DNA of 5,584 nucleotides from an uncultured Desulfobacterales bacterium (GCA_937925895.1 CALANC010000336.1:1-5584); one strand, 5' to 3'; positions 1-5,569 are shown, numbered from the stretch's first letter. Program-made: numbers and translations. The notes: generated from the sequence alone by a model not told the origin.

Positions 1-489
1 ATGCAGTGGGAATTCGGGATGAGACATGCCCATGATGACATCATCCGGACTGCGGCCCACGACCACGAGTTCGGTCTGATCAAATTTGACCATGAGCGAA
101 TGGTATCGCATGGCAACAAAGGGGGATTTGATTCCATTAAACACGCCGACACTTTTATGCTGAATGACGCTGGTTTTCCCGTGCATCGGTACCGGCGCCC
201 GTACGGTAATGCCGCCAAAAGCCTCGTTGATGCATTGTAAACCCAGGCATACCCCAAGGATGGGTATCTTTTGGCAGAAGGCTTTAACCAAAGGAATAGA
301 AATGCCGGCGTGGGCCGGGTCTTTGGGCCCGGGGCTGATGAGAGCATAATCCGGATTGAGGGTTTCAATTTCCTCCAGCGTTATCTTGTCACTTCTATAT
401 ACGTTTATTTCCAAATCGTAATGCATAAACATCTGCACCAGATTGTAAGTAAAAGAATCGTAATTATCGATGACAAGCAGTTTAGCCAT
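1..489 (-). CDS. pabA/trpG: Anthranilate/aminodeoxychorismate synthase component II (glutamine amidotransferase), 3' end cut by window edge
   Basis: Reading the minus strand from the ATG at 489-487 gives 163 codons without a stop, running off the left edge. The product starts MAKLLVIDNYDSFTYNL, the typical opening of class I glutamine amidotransferases of the TrpG/PabA family. ISPGPKDPAHAGIS (51-64) forms the oxyanion strand region. GVCLGLQ (79-85) carries the nucleophile Cys81, and HGKTS (103-107) and RYHSL (128-132) are further family motifs. The catalytic His and Glu (GVQFHPES in the family) would lie just past the last visible residue, so only about 85% of a usual ~190-residue protein is seen. 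It releases ammonia from glutamine for a chorismate-using partner (TrpE or PabB) in the cytoplasm. The HGKTS wording leans to PabA, but the partner gene is outside the window, so tryptophan and folate roles cannot be separated. The start has no clear Shine-Dalgarno and follows a terminator by about 15 nt. Confidence 0.93.
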   Translation of the reverse strand, partial: MAKLLVIDNYDSFTYNLVQMFMHYDLEINVYRSDKITLEEIETLNPDYALISPGPKDPAHAGISIPLVKAFCQKIPILGVCLGLQCINEAFGGITVRAPVPMHGKTSVIQHKSVGVFNGIKSPFVAMRYHSLMVKFDQTELVVVGRSPDDVIMGMSHPEFPLH

Positions 490-503
490 AAGTTGGGCTC
501 TAA

Positions 504-536
504 TAAAAAAGCCACCCTTAGAGTCTGGGTGGCTTT
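504..536 (-). terminator. Intrinsic terminator in the leader of the amidotransferase gene (possible attenuator)
   Basis: On the minus strand, AAAGCCACCC (536-527) pairs perfectly with GGGTGGCTTT (517-508) around a 9-nt loop, and six T (510-505) complete the stem and run past it. This is a textbook intrinsic terminator for minus-strand transcription; on the plus strand the stem is followed by only three T. It lies 237 bp after the prfB stop and only ~15 nt before the amidotransferase ATG, in the same orientation. There is no room for a promoter between them, so transcripts must pass through it. That makes a conditional attenuator the more likely reading, although it may also end prfB transcripts. 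Confidence 0.8.
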
Positions 537-563
537 CAGCCTATTGCATAACTCAATTAAATC

Positions 564-589
564 CTGAATCTTGCAAGATTCAGATTATA
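564..589 (-). promoter_or_regulatory. Candidate promoter -10 box with adjoining 20-bp perfect palindrome (operator-like)
   Basis: The minus strand has a perfect TATAAT at 589-584. The next base starts a perfect 20-bp palindrome (564-583, half-site CTGAATCTTG). If the box is used, transcription would begin near 577, inside the palindrome, which is a classic place for a repressor operator. No good -35 box is found 16-18 nt upstream, so the promoter call is weak; the palindrome itself is certain. The regulator is unknown: the half-site does not match an operator I can name. Confidence 0.45.
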
Positions 590-619
590 TCTTAGATCTT
601 ATATAACATTCGTACTAAA

Positions 620-684
620 TTTCAGCTTCATTTTTCATGTTGATATGAAAAATAGGGCTAAAATCTAAATCCTGCATGAAAAAT
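620..684. repeat. Hairpin-forming inverted repeat with a third copy of one arm
   Basis: ATTTTTCAT (630-638) and ATGAAAAAT (645-653) form a 9-bp stem with a 6-nt loop. Beyond an imperfect stretch the pairing resumes with AGC (624-626) and GCT (657-659), then TTT (620-622) and AAA (660-662). ATGAAAAAT occurs again at 676-684, so either copy could pair with the arm at 630-638. It lies between prfB and the amidotransferase gene. No T tract follows on either strand, so it does not look like a terminator. Function unknown. Confidence 0.5.
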
Positions 685-766
685 TTTATCTCTCTTTACC
701 CGAAACATTTCTCAAGGTCAAGGAAAATGCATTTTACAGTTAAGAGTTTTTCTGCCTTGGTATTCT

Positions 767-1868
767 TTAGGGACTTTTCTGAGCCAACAACACGCCTTCT
801 ATAAATGGATCAAGTGCTCCATCGAGGACATCATTTATATTACCGACTTCAAGATTGGTGCGGTGATCTTTAACCTTCTGATAGGGGTGCATGACATAGG
901 ATCGGATTTGACTGCCCCAGGCAATTTCATCTTTACTCTCGTGTATTTCCTGCAACTTATCTTGCTGCTTTTGTTTTTCAAGCTGGTACAGCCGGGCTTT
1001 AAGCACTTTCATTGCCATTTCTTTGTTTCTGAACTGCGATTTTTCCTGTTGGCACTGAACAACGATTCCACTGGGAAGGTGGGTAATACGAACGGCACTA
1101 CTTGTTTTATTGACGTGCTGCCCGCCGGCACCGCTGGCCCTGTAAACGTCTGTACGAAGATCCTTATCATCGATCTGCACAACAATCTCACTATCGGGCT
1201 CCGGATATACAAATACGGATGCAAAAGAAGTATGCCGTTTTCCACTGGCATTGAAGGGTGAAATCCTTACCAGACGGTGGACACCTTTTTCAGTCTTTAA
1301 ATAGCCGTATGAATATTTTCCATTTGCCGTAAACGTAACGCTCTTTATTCCTGCTTCATCACCCGGCTGAAAGTCAACGACATTAATTTTAAAACCTTTG
1401 CGCTCAATCCAGCGCACATACATCCTAAACAGCATCTCAGCCCAGTCCTGAGCTTCCGTTCCACCGGCTCCTGCGTTAATGGAAACAATGGAGTTATTCT
1501 CGTCTTCCTCACCATCAAGCATTAGCTCCAAGGAGAGTCTTTTAATTTGTTTTTCTAATCCTTGAACCTTTTGGGCGACCTCTTCGGTTGTATCCTGGTC
1601 TGATTCTTCAATTGCTAGCTCCAGCAACACATCACTTTCTTCAAGATCATTGTAAAGGTTTTCAAACCTATCGATCATTCCAGAAATTATTGTCCGCTCT
1701 TGTAAAATGGGTTTGTTCTCTTCCGGATTGTCCCAAAAATCCTTTTTAGCGATTACACCTTCAATTTCTTCAAGCCTGTTTTTTTTCGTGCCAAGGTCAA
1801 AGATAACCTTCAAATTGTTCTAATTTCATAAAAAGATCCTTTATTTTATCTTTGAGTTCTAAATTCAT
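767..1868 (-). CDS. prfB: Peptide chain release factor 2, expressed by programmed +1 frameshift
   Basis: RF2 reads UAA and UGA stop codons on the ribosome and triggers peptide release. The ATG at 1868-1866 sits 8 nt behind AGGAGG. Frame 0 reads 23 codons ending G-Y-L, then meets TGA (1799-1797). Skipping one T and resuming with GAC at 1798 gives the rest, for a total of 366 residues against 365 in E. coli. The N-terminal helical region is followed by the GGTEAQDW block (135-142), the stop-recognition tripeptide SPF (203-205, the RF2 type rather than the PxT of RF1), and the catalytic GGQ (248-250) in GAGGQHVNK. The TGA stop is TAA-terminated downstream (769-767). The frameshift gives autoregulation: low RF2 makes the ribosome pause at UGA and slip. 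An uninterrupted reading from a TTG at 1813 exists but lacks a ribosome binding site and the family N-terminus. Confidence 0.97.
1796..1811 (-). promoter_or_regulatory. RF2 programmed +1 frameshift site
   Basis: The minus strand reads GAA GGT TAT CTT TGA C, with TGA at 1799-1797 in frame with the prfB ATG. TAT CTT TGA C is the same slippery core as in E. coli prfB (known biology): tRNA-Leu slips from CUU to UUU while UGA C waits for RF2. The upstream stimulator resembling a Shine-Dalgarno is GAAGG (1811-1807), weaker than the AGGGGG of E. coli and about one base further from CTT. The codon after slippage is GAC (Asp24). Confidence 0.95.
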
Positions 1869-1875
1869 TTTGTTT

Positions 1876-1882
1876 GCCTCCT
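1876..1882 (-). promoter_or_regulatory. Ribosome binding site of prfB
   Basis: AGGAGGC at 1882-1876 on the minus strand, with 8 nt between AGGAGG and the ATG at 1868. It decides the start: translation begins upstream of the internal TGA, so the frameshift is required rather than optional. Confidence 0.9.
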
Positions 1883-1931
1883 ATAATTATCTTTCCACTA
1901 CTCCATTCTTCCAATATCCCGATTGATATAT

Positions 1932-1961
1932 ATTTTACACTATTTGGGTTTCAAATTACAA
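1932..1961 (-). promoter_or_regulatory. Candidate sigma-70-type promoter of prfB
   Basis: On the minus strand TTGTAA (1961-1956) is followed after 18 nt by TAAAAT (1937-1932), giving a leader of about 55-60 nt to the prfB ATG. An overlapping alternative is TTGAAA (1954-1949) with ATATAT 17 nt on. The promoter lies between the palindromic element (1971-2112) and prfB, so prfB need not depend on transcription from lnt. Inferred from box matches only. Confidence 0.5.
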
Positions 1962-1970
1962 CAATAATTA

Positions 1971-2112
1971 GTTTCCATCCATAAATGGCCCTTTTTGCCC
2001 GGATCTGCGTTCTCCGCGGCTTTTCGGTTGCGGCGTACAGGGAGTACGCCTCACCGTAAACCCTTGTGCGGCCTTGATCTAGACAAAAATTCCTCATTTA
2101 TGAATAGGAAAC
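1971..2112. repeat. ~142-bp imperfect palindromic element (REP/MITE-like)
   Basis: The ends mirror each other: GTTTCC (1971-1976) with GGAAAC (2107-2112), and CATAAATG (1980-1987) with CATTTATG (2095-2102). Further nested matches are TTTTTG (1992-1997) with CAAAAA (2084-2089), GATC (2002-2005) with GATC (2076-2079), CCGC (2014-2017) with GCGG (2068-2071), and CGGT (2025-2028) with ACCG (2053-2056). At the centre GGCGTAC (2032-2038) faces GTACGCC (2044-2050) over a 5-nt loop. All pairs share one centre near 2041, so the whole block can fold as one long hairpin on either strand. Its core is clearly richer in GC than the AT-rich flanks. It has no coding capacity, and I see no obvious target-site duplication. 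A mobile, transposase-less repeat is the best guess; a structured RNA is the alternative. Confidence 0.75.
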
Positions 2113-2116
2113 CTCC

Positions 2117-2201
2117 GTGTCCATTTTAAAGCTGAAGATGGATACTAATTAATAAAGACAACTTCTTCTTCAATTTAGTTAAAGAACAAACACATGGACA
2201 C
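2117..2201. repeat. Spaced 8-bp inverted repeat beside the palindromic element
   Basis: GTGTCCAT (2117-2124) is the exact reverse complement of ATGGACAC (2194-2201), 69 bp apart. Inside, TGAAGA (2133-2138) faces TCTTCA (2167-2172), off-register by 13 bases. It starts four bases past the palindromic element and its right arm shares its last base with the octamer run. It could be a second, degraded repeat or the interrupted remains of the element's landing site. An 8-bp match over this distance could also be chance. Confidence 0.3.
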
Positions 2202-2216
2202 TTGACCCCTTGAATC
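2201..2216. repeat. Two tandem octamers behind lnt
   Basis: CTTGACCC (2201-2208) and CTTGAATC (2209-2216) are adjacent octamers differing at two positions. They lie 40 bp after the lnt stop and match the pattern of the four octamers behind the transporter gene at 4156-4187, in the same orientation relative to the upstream gene. Confidence 0.5.
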
Positions 2217-2255
2217 TCGTTTAAATCACTTCATCAACTTCCGTTGACCAAATTT

Positions 2256-3821
2256 TCATGCGGTTTTTTGGCGATAGGCAATTTTGATCCCCATGATAAC
2301 TAGCGTCAATGCCAGGCACGCCATGGCAAACAGATCCCCGAAACGGGTATAAAAAGTTTTGATCCCAAGAGTCGGCACCTCGGTGGTCATTACGGCATCT
2401 TGAAAAAGTTCGGTTGAACCGATAACCTTGCCCGAAGGATCTATGAATCCGCTGATGCCGGTGTTGGCAGCACGTATAAGCGAACGCCGGTTCTCAACGG
2501 CACGGAATTTTGCCATGGAAAAATGTTGGTATGGCGCACTCGATCTGCCATACCAGGCGTCATTGGTGACGTTAATCAGCAATTCTGCCTTGTTTTGAGT
2601 CATGGCTCTGGCAAGGTTTGGGAAAATAATCTCATAACAAATCTGGGAGCCTATCACATGCTTACCCCATTGAATGGTCTGGCCCTTTTTTCCTGAATGA
2701 AAATCTCCGACACTTTCCACCATTTTCCCTAAAAAGGGTAACCATTTTTTAAACGGGACGTATTCACCAAAGGGAACAAGATGGGCTTTATCGTACTTTC
2801 CGTAAAGATTTCCATCCGGGCCCACCAAAAACACACTATTGTAATGTTTAGGTGTCTCTTTTTCGAACTTTACAGCAGGGCTGCCGATAAAAAAATCAGC
2901 ACCGGTTTCACGAATCCCATCTTGAACCAATTTAGACAACTCCACATTTCGTAAAAAGTAGAACGGTGTTGCGGTCTCAGGCCACACAACAAGATCCGGC
3001 TTATTTTTTTTCGTCTGAAGAGAAAGTTTAATATATTTTAGTACTGATGATCGCTGAAATACGCGATCCCATTTTTTATCCTGGTCAATATTCCCTTGAA
3101 CAATTGCAGCCCGAACCGAAGGAGAACCGGAAGCCAGCTTATTGACGTTTTCTATTCGCCACGTCCCATAAAACCATATTAGACCAAAAATTAAAGCAAA
3201 GGTCATGATGGATCCCAGCGCATGTCCTAAACCCACCTTTTTCCCCTGCCAGGTTTTTCCAATAATAAAGAGGCAGTTTATAAAAATAGCGACATTGCTC
3301 AGCACGATACAAAATGATATCCCGTAAACACCCAAAATATCTGAAATCTGTATGATGGGTAATGTGTTATGTTGCGAGTATCCGACAAGCTCCCACGGGA
3401 AGCCTGTGAAAAGAAACGACCGAATATATTCCAATGAAACCCAAATCAAAGGAGGCATAGTGAATAAATATACAGGACTCGAGCATGCCCAGATGAATGT
3501 CATAGAAAAAACTGCCGTGTAAAACGCAAGGTATGCGGTTAATAGCAAGAGAATTGCCACACTCAAATAGAGGGGAAGGTGGCCGTATGTTTTCATTGTG
3601 TAGGCCAGCCAGTATACCAACGTAAGATAGTGTGCAACGCCTGTACAAAGGCCGATATAAAAACTTTTTTTTGGAGAAAGATTGTTTAGTGCTGCGAATA
3701 AAGGTATAAGAGAAAACCAGGCGATCCATGAAAAGTTGGTCCTTGGAAAAGATAGGGTGAGTAGAAACCCGCTCAAAATGGCCAACATGATTCTCTGTTT
3801 GTCGATTTTCTCTGTTTTCAA
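2256..3821 (-). CDS. lnt: Apolipoprotein N-acyltransferase
   Basis: Lnt moves an acyl chain from phospholipid to the N-terminal diacylglyceryl-cysteine of apolipoproteins in the inner membrane, the last step of lipoprotein maturation after Lgt and LspA. The product has 521 residues (E. coli 512). The N-terminal ~220 residues are hydrophobic with roughly seven membrane segments, a nitrilase-fold domain fills about 235-485, and a last helix lies near 495-515. The catalytic triad is present: Glu282 in WPET, Lys345 in YDKAHLVPFGEYVPF and Cys395 in GSQICYE. Trp251, Glu353, Tyr396 and Glu397 also match conserved active-site residues. The start is uncertain. The TTG at 3821-3819 directly follows an in-frame TAA and has only a distant AGGG; the next option, ATG at 3788-3786, would remove 11 mostly charged residues. 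I prefer TTG because it keeps a basic cytoplasmic N-terminus. It is co-directional with prfB and divergent from the small gene at 3870. Confidence 0.96.
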   Translation of the reverse strand: MKTEKIDKQRIMLAILSGFLLTLSFPRTNFSWIAWFSLIPLFAALNNLSPKKSFYIGLCTGVAHYLTLVYWLAYTMKTYGHLPLYLSVAILLLLTAYLAFYTAVFSMTFIWACSSPVYLFTMPPLIWVSLEYIRSFLFTGFPWELVGYSQHNTLPIIQISDILGVYGISFCIVLSNVAIFINCLFIIGKTWQGKKVGLGHALGSIMTFALIFGLIWFYGTWRIENVNKLASGSPSVRAAIVQGNIDQDKKWDRVFQRSSVLKYIKLSLQTKKNKPDLVVWPETATPFYFLRNVELSKLVQDGIRETGADFFIGSPAVKFEKETPKHYNSVFLVGPDGNLYGKYDKAHLVPFGEYVPFKKWLPFLGKMVESVGDFHSGKKGQTIQWGKHVIGSQICYEIIFPNLARAMTQNKAELLINVTNDAWYGRSSAPYQHFSMAKFRAVENRRSLIRAANTGISGFIDPSGKVIGSTELFQDAVMTTEVPTLGIKTFYTRFGDLFAMACLALTLVIMGIKIAYRQKTA

Positions 3822-3857
3822 TTAAGATTAGAATTCCCTGGGTTCAAATTTGATGAA

Positions 3858-3863
3858 AAGGAG
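3858..3863 (+). promoter_or_regulatory. Ribosome binding site for the small membrane-protein gene
   Basis: AAGGAG at 3858-3863 with a 6-nt spacer to the TTG at 3870. The good match and spacing are the main reason to accept the TTG start and the gene itself. Confidence 0.75.
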
Positions 3864-3869
3864 AAGAAT

Positions 3870-4067
3870 TTGTCGAATCTAATAGCCTTATTAAAAATAA
3901 TCGCCGTATTAGTCGCGGCAATAATGATTGGAAACTGGTTCCTGAGAGAAATCAAGAAAGCACAGCTGAAAGGCAAGCCATGGTACATGGCTTATCTATC
4001 TATTCCAGGACTCCTGATCATTTTCGCACTATTACTCCCTATTATCATTTGGGTAATAAACAAATAG
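3870..4067 (+). CDS. Small two-helix membrane protein of unknown function
   Basis: 65 residues, TTG start with a strong AAGGAG 6 nt upstream, TAG stop at 4065-4067. Residues 4-25 and 45-63 are strongly hydrophobic and probably span the membrane. Between them lies a basic stretch, REIKKAQLKGK (26-36), then the aromatic PWYMAY (37-42). By the positive-inside rule the loop would face the cytoplasm and both ends the periplasm, giving a helical hairpin. I do not recognise a family. It is the only plus-strand gene here, divergent from lnt over 48 bp and convergent with the transporter gene. Coding status rests on the ribosome binding site, the helix-loop-helix composition and the lack of any competing gene on the other strand. 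No function can be assigned. Confidence 0.7.
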   Translation: MSNLIALLKIIAVLVAAIMIGNWFLREIKKAQLKGKPWYMAYLSIPGLLIIFALLLPIIIWVINK

Positions 4068-4155
4068 AGTCCTTCCCCTATTTAGTTACATTGTTTTACA
4101 CAAATCCGTATGACTTTTGTCAGATATTCAATTTTTTTAAATCTCTACCATTTCA

Positions 4156-4187
4156 CTCGGATCCTCGAACCCTTGACTCCTTGCATC
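4156..4187. repeat. Four tandem degenerate octamers behind the transporter gene
   Basis: CTCGGATC (4156-4163), CTCGAACC (4164-4171), CTTGACTC (4172-4179) and CTTGCATC (4180-4187) follow each other in exact 8-bp register; CTC at 4188-4190 may start a decayed fifth unit. The shared pattern is roughly CTYGAAYC. The run begins 9 bases past the transporter stop. In the gene's own direction the units read G-rich, in the style of GATTCAAG. The same octamer style occurs behind lnt at 2201-2216. Confidence 0.6.
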
Positions 4188-4195
4188 CTCTGGTT

Positions 4196-5395
4196 TCACA
4201 CCGTCAGTCTTTCAGATTTCATAGCATAGGCAACGATAAGCCCGATGAGAAAACCGACAGCAAGATTCGAGGCAAGGGTGATTCCCAAAATCAGCAGCGT
4301 AACAAATAAATCCTTCCGCTCTTTCATGTCGATGATAGTCAAGGCGAGCTGACTCCCCGCAAAAACAAGCAAAACGCCTAAAACAGCCATGGGGACCAAA
4401 TAAACAATCGCAAGTGCATGAGCACCCAAAAAAATTGTCAGTACCAGGAAAATACTTCCGATAATCAAATTGGAACCGGCCGTGCGCGCACCAAAACGGT
4501 AGTGAGCCGCCAGTCCACCCGCTCCATGGCAAAGAGGCATTCCACCCAAGAGGAAACTCATCAAGTTGGCGAAGGCCATGCTGAGAGTCAAGGCACGATA
4601 GGTTACTTTTTTTGAATCCTTACCAAAGTATTCTTGAGATAAGTCCGCGTTTGCGATAACCGCATTCCCCAATGTCATGGGCAATTGTGGCAGCGTCAGA
4701 GCAAAAAGTGCAAACGTAAAATCAGCTCTCCCTGGAATCCCGAAAGGAAGCCATTCAGGAAAATAAAGTCCTGGTTTAAGCTTCTCGAGTCCGGCATGAG
4801 TGCCCAGAACCAGTCCCAGAACAATCCCACCGAGAACAATCACGAGCCCGGCAGGGAATTTTTTATTTTCAAGGAGTAGAAATGTCAATACGCCTCCTGT
4901 AAGCCCGATAATTATACCGATAGGGACTGGGCCCAGAGTCTGGATGGATAGATAGGGTTCCGCCATCTTTCTCAATATTTGAAACTTAGATGACCCGATT
5001 ATAAATTTAACCCCTTGCGCCATCAAGAGTGTACCTGTGGCGAGTTGCACTCCCCTGATAACCGCTTGAGGTGTATATCTACCGAGAACGGTTATGGCAT
5101 TCGTCCCACCAATGATAAAAAGAAAAAAACCCAGCAATGCGGCTGAAGCCATAATTTGTGAAGCGGTCATTGCTGTAGCTATCGCATAGGCACCGATAAT
5201 CTTCATGGGTTGAACCGGAACCGTAACTCTAAAATATAATCCCGAAAGAATATAAAGAATACTGATTGAAACAAACGTACCCATAGGGTTCAATCCATTA
5301 ATCATGATCATGCCGATGGCAATAGGAAGAAGTGTCCCGAGATCACCCAGAGAACCGGCAAATTCCATTCGATCAAATCGGAGGCGAGTTTTCAT
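4196..5395 (-). CDS. MOT1-family sulfate/molybdate transporter
   Basis: A 399-residue, very hydrophobic polytopic inner-membrane protein with about ten to twelve membrane segments. It shows the signatures of the MOT1 molybdate transporter family (related to SulP carriers): GSLGDLGTLLP (14-24), PVQPMK (60-65), QLPMTLGNAV (237-246) and PLCHGAGGLAAHYRFGAR (287-304). The last two are the family's most typical motifs. No STAS domain follows, as usual for MOT1 and unlike full SulP proteins. Expected role: uptake of molybdate, perhaps tungstate or sulfate; substrate choice cannot be read from sequence. The ATG at 5395-5393 has AGGAG (5407-5403) 7 nt upstream. The gene ends with TGA at 4198-4196. It appears monocistronic here, with a structured 5' region (5396-5569) that may regulate it. 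Confidence 0.92.
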   Translation of the reverse strand: MKTRLRFDRMEFAGSLGDLGTLLPIAIGMIMINGLNPMGTFVSISILYILSGLYFRVTVPVQPMKIIGAYAIATAMTASQIMASAALLGFFLFIIGGTNAITVLGRYTPQAVIRGVQLATGTLLMAQGVKFIIGSSKFQILRKMAEPYLSIQTLGPVPIGIIIGLTGGVLTFLLLENKKFPAGLVIVLGGIVLGLVLGTHAGLEKLKPGLYFPEWLPFGIPGRADFTFALFALTLPQLPMTLGNAVIANADLSQEYFGKDSKKVTYRALTLSMAFANLMSFLLGGMPLCHGAGGLAAHYRFGARTAGSNLIIGSIFLVLTIFLGAHALAIVYLVPMAVLGVLLVFAGSQLALTIIDMKERKDLFVTLLILGITLASNLAVGFLIGLIVAYAMKSERLTV

Positions 5396-5449
5396 GAATT
5401 CTCTCCTGCAGAATTGGATAAGTTATGAATCGTCTTGACAACGTGTGCA

Positions 5450-5541
5450 GGATATCTTTGACCGGATGCTCCCAGCAAGCCCCGTCCTTTAGATATTCCC
5501 TTTCATATGAAGCTCCAAAAAAAACAGGTGGCAGGGAATAT
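5450..5541 (-). promoter_or_regulatory. Competing inverted repeats upstream of the transporter gene
   Basis: ATATTCCCT (5493-5501) is the exact reverse complement of AGGGAATAT (5533-5541), a 9-bp stem. The same central arm, as AGATATTCC (5491-5499), also pairs with GGATATCT (5450-5457) with one bulge, enclosing a small stem TGCT/AGCA (5467-5470 with 5474-5477). The two long pairings share 5493-5499 and exclude each other. A perfect 10-bp palindrome TTCATATGAA (5502-5511) abuts the central arm. The layout suits a riboswitch-like leader or a set of operator sites; I could not match it to a known riboswitch or to ModE sites. Confidence 0.45.
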
Positions 5542-5569
5542 GATATGCAAATTCATAGGAATTCTTTAA
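5540..5569 (-). promoter_or_regulatory. Candidate promoter of the transporter gene
   Basis: On the minus strand TTAAAG (5569-5564) and TATCAT (5545-5540) are 18 nt apart; the -10 box has 5 of 6 consensus bases, the -35 only 3. The leader to the ATG would be about 138 nt. The -10 box overlaps the outer inverted-repeat arm by two bases, so with this promoter that arm would be DNA-level rather than RNA. Confidence 0.35.

Larger units (their letters stand above)
1869..2255. other. 387-bp intergenic region between lnt and prfB
   Basis: No convincing coding sequence. From left to right it holds the prfB ribosome binding site, a candidate prfB promoter, a ~142-bp palindromic element (1971-2112), a short spaced inverted repeat (2117-2201) and two tandem octamers (2201-2216) behind lnt. 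No T-tailed terminator is visible for lnt; the only small stem (2234-2247) lacks a T run. Confidence 0.8.

Noticed and set aside
79..85. Loss of His in the amidotransferase nucleophile motif, residues 79-85 (GLQ instead of GHQ)
   Set aside because: The nucleophile Cys81 is intact and this position varies within class I amidotransferases, so it is not evidence of an inactive enzyme. Coordinates here are residue numbers.
1..567. Plus-strand open frames across the left edge
   Set aside because: They are antisense to a clear TrpG/PabA amidotransferase and its leader, and their products resemble nothing.
615..677. Minus-strand 20-codon frame as an attenuator leader peptide
   Set aside because: It has no Trp codons, no convincing ribosome binding site, and lies far from the terminator.
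863..1261. Plus-strand open frame of 132 codons
   Set aside because: Lies wholly antisense to prfB and has no recognisable product; it is a by-product of the prfB codons.
767..1813. prfB as an uninterrupted reading from TTG at 1813
   Set aside because: No ribosome binding site before it, and the family N-terminus plus AGGAGG lie upstream in the other frame, joined by the known RF2 frameshift.
2234..2247. TCAAC/GTTGA stem as the lnt terminator
   Set aside because: Only five base pairs and no T run on the minus strand.
4068..4155. Terminator for the small plus-strand gene (TGAC/GTCA near 4110-4121, then a T run at 4133-4138)
   Set aside because: The stem has only four pairs and is about ten bases away from the T run.
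4158..4175. Minus-strand GGGTTCGAGGATCC resembling a tRNA T-arm
   Set aside because: No acceptor, D or anticodon arms around it; it is explained by the octamer repeats.
5503..5556. Minus-strand 17-codon leader peptide before the transporter
   Set aside because: No Shine-Dalgarno, and its start overlaps upstream promoter-like sequence; composition alone is not enough.
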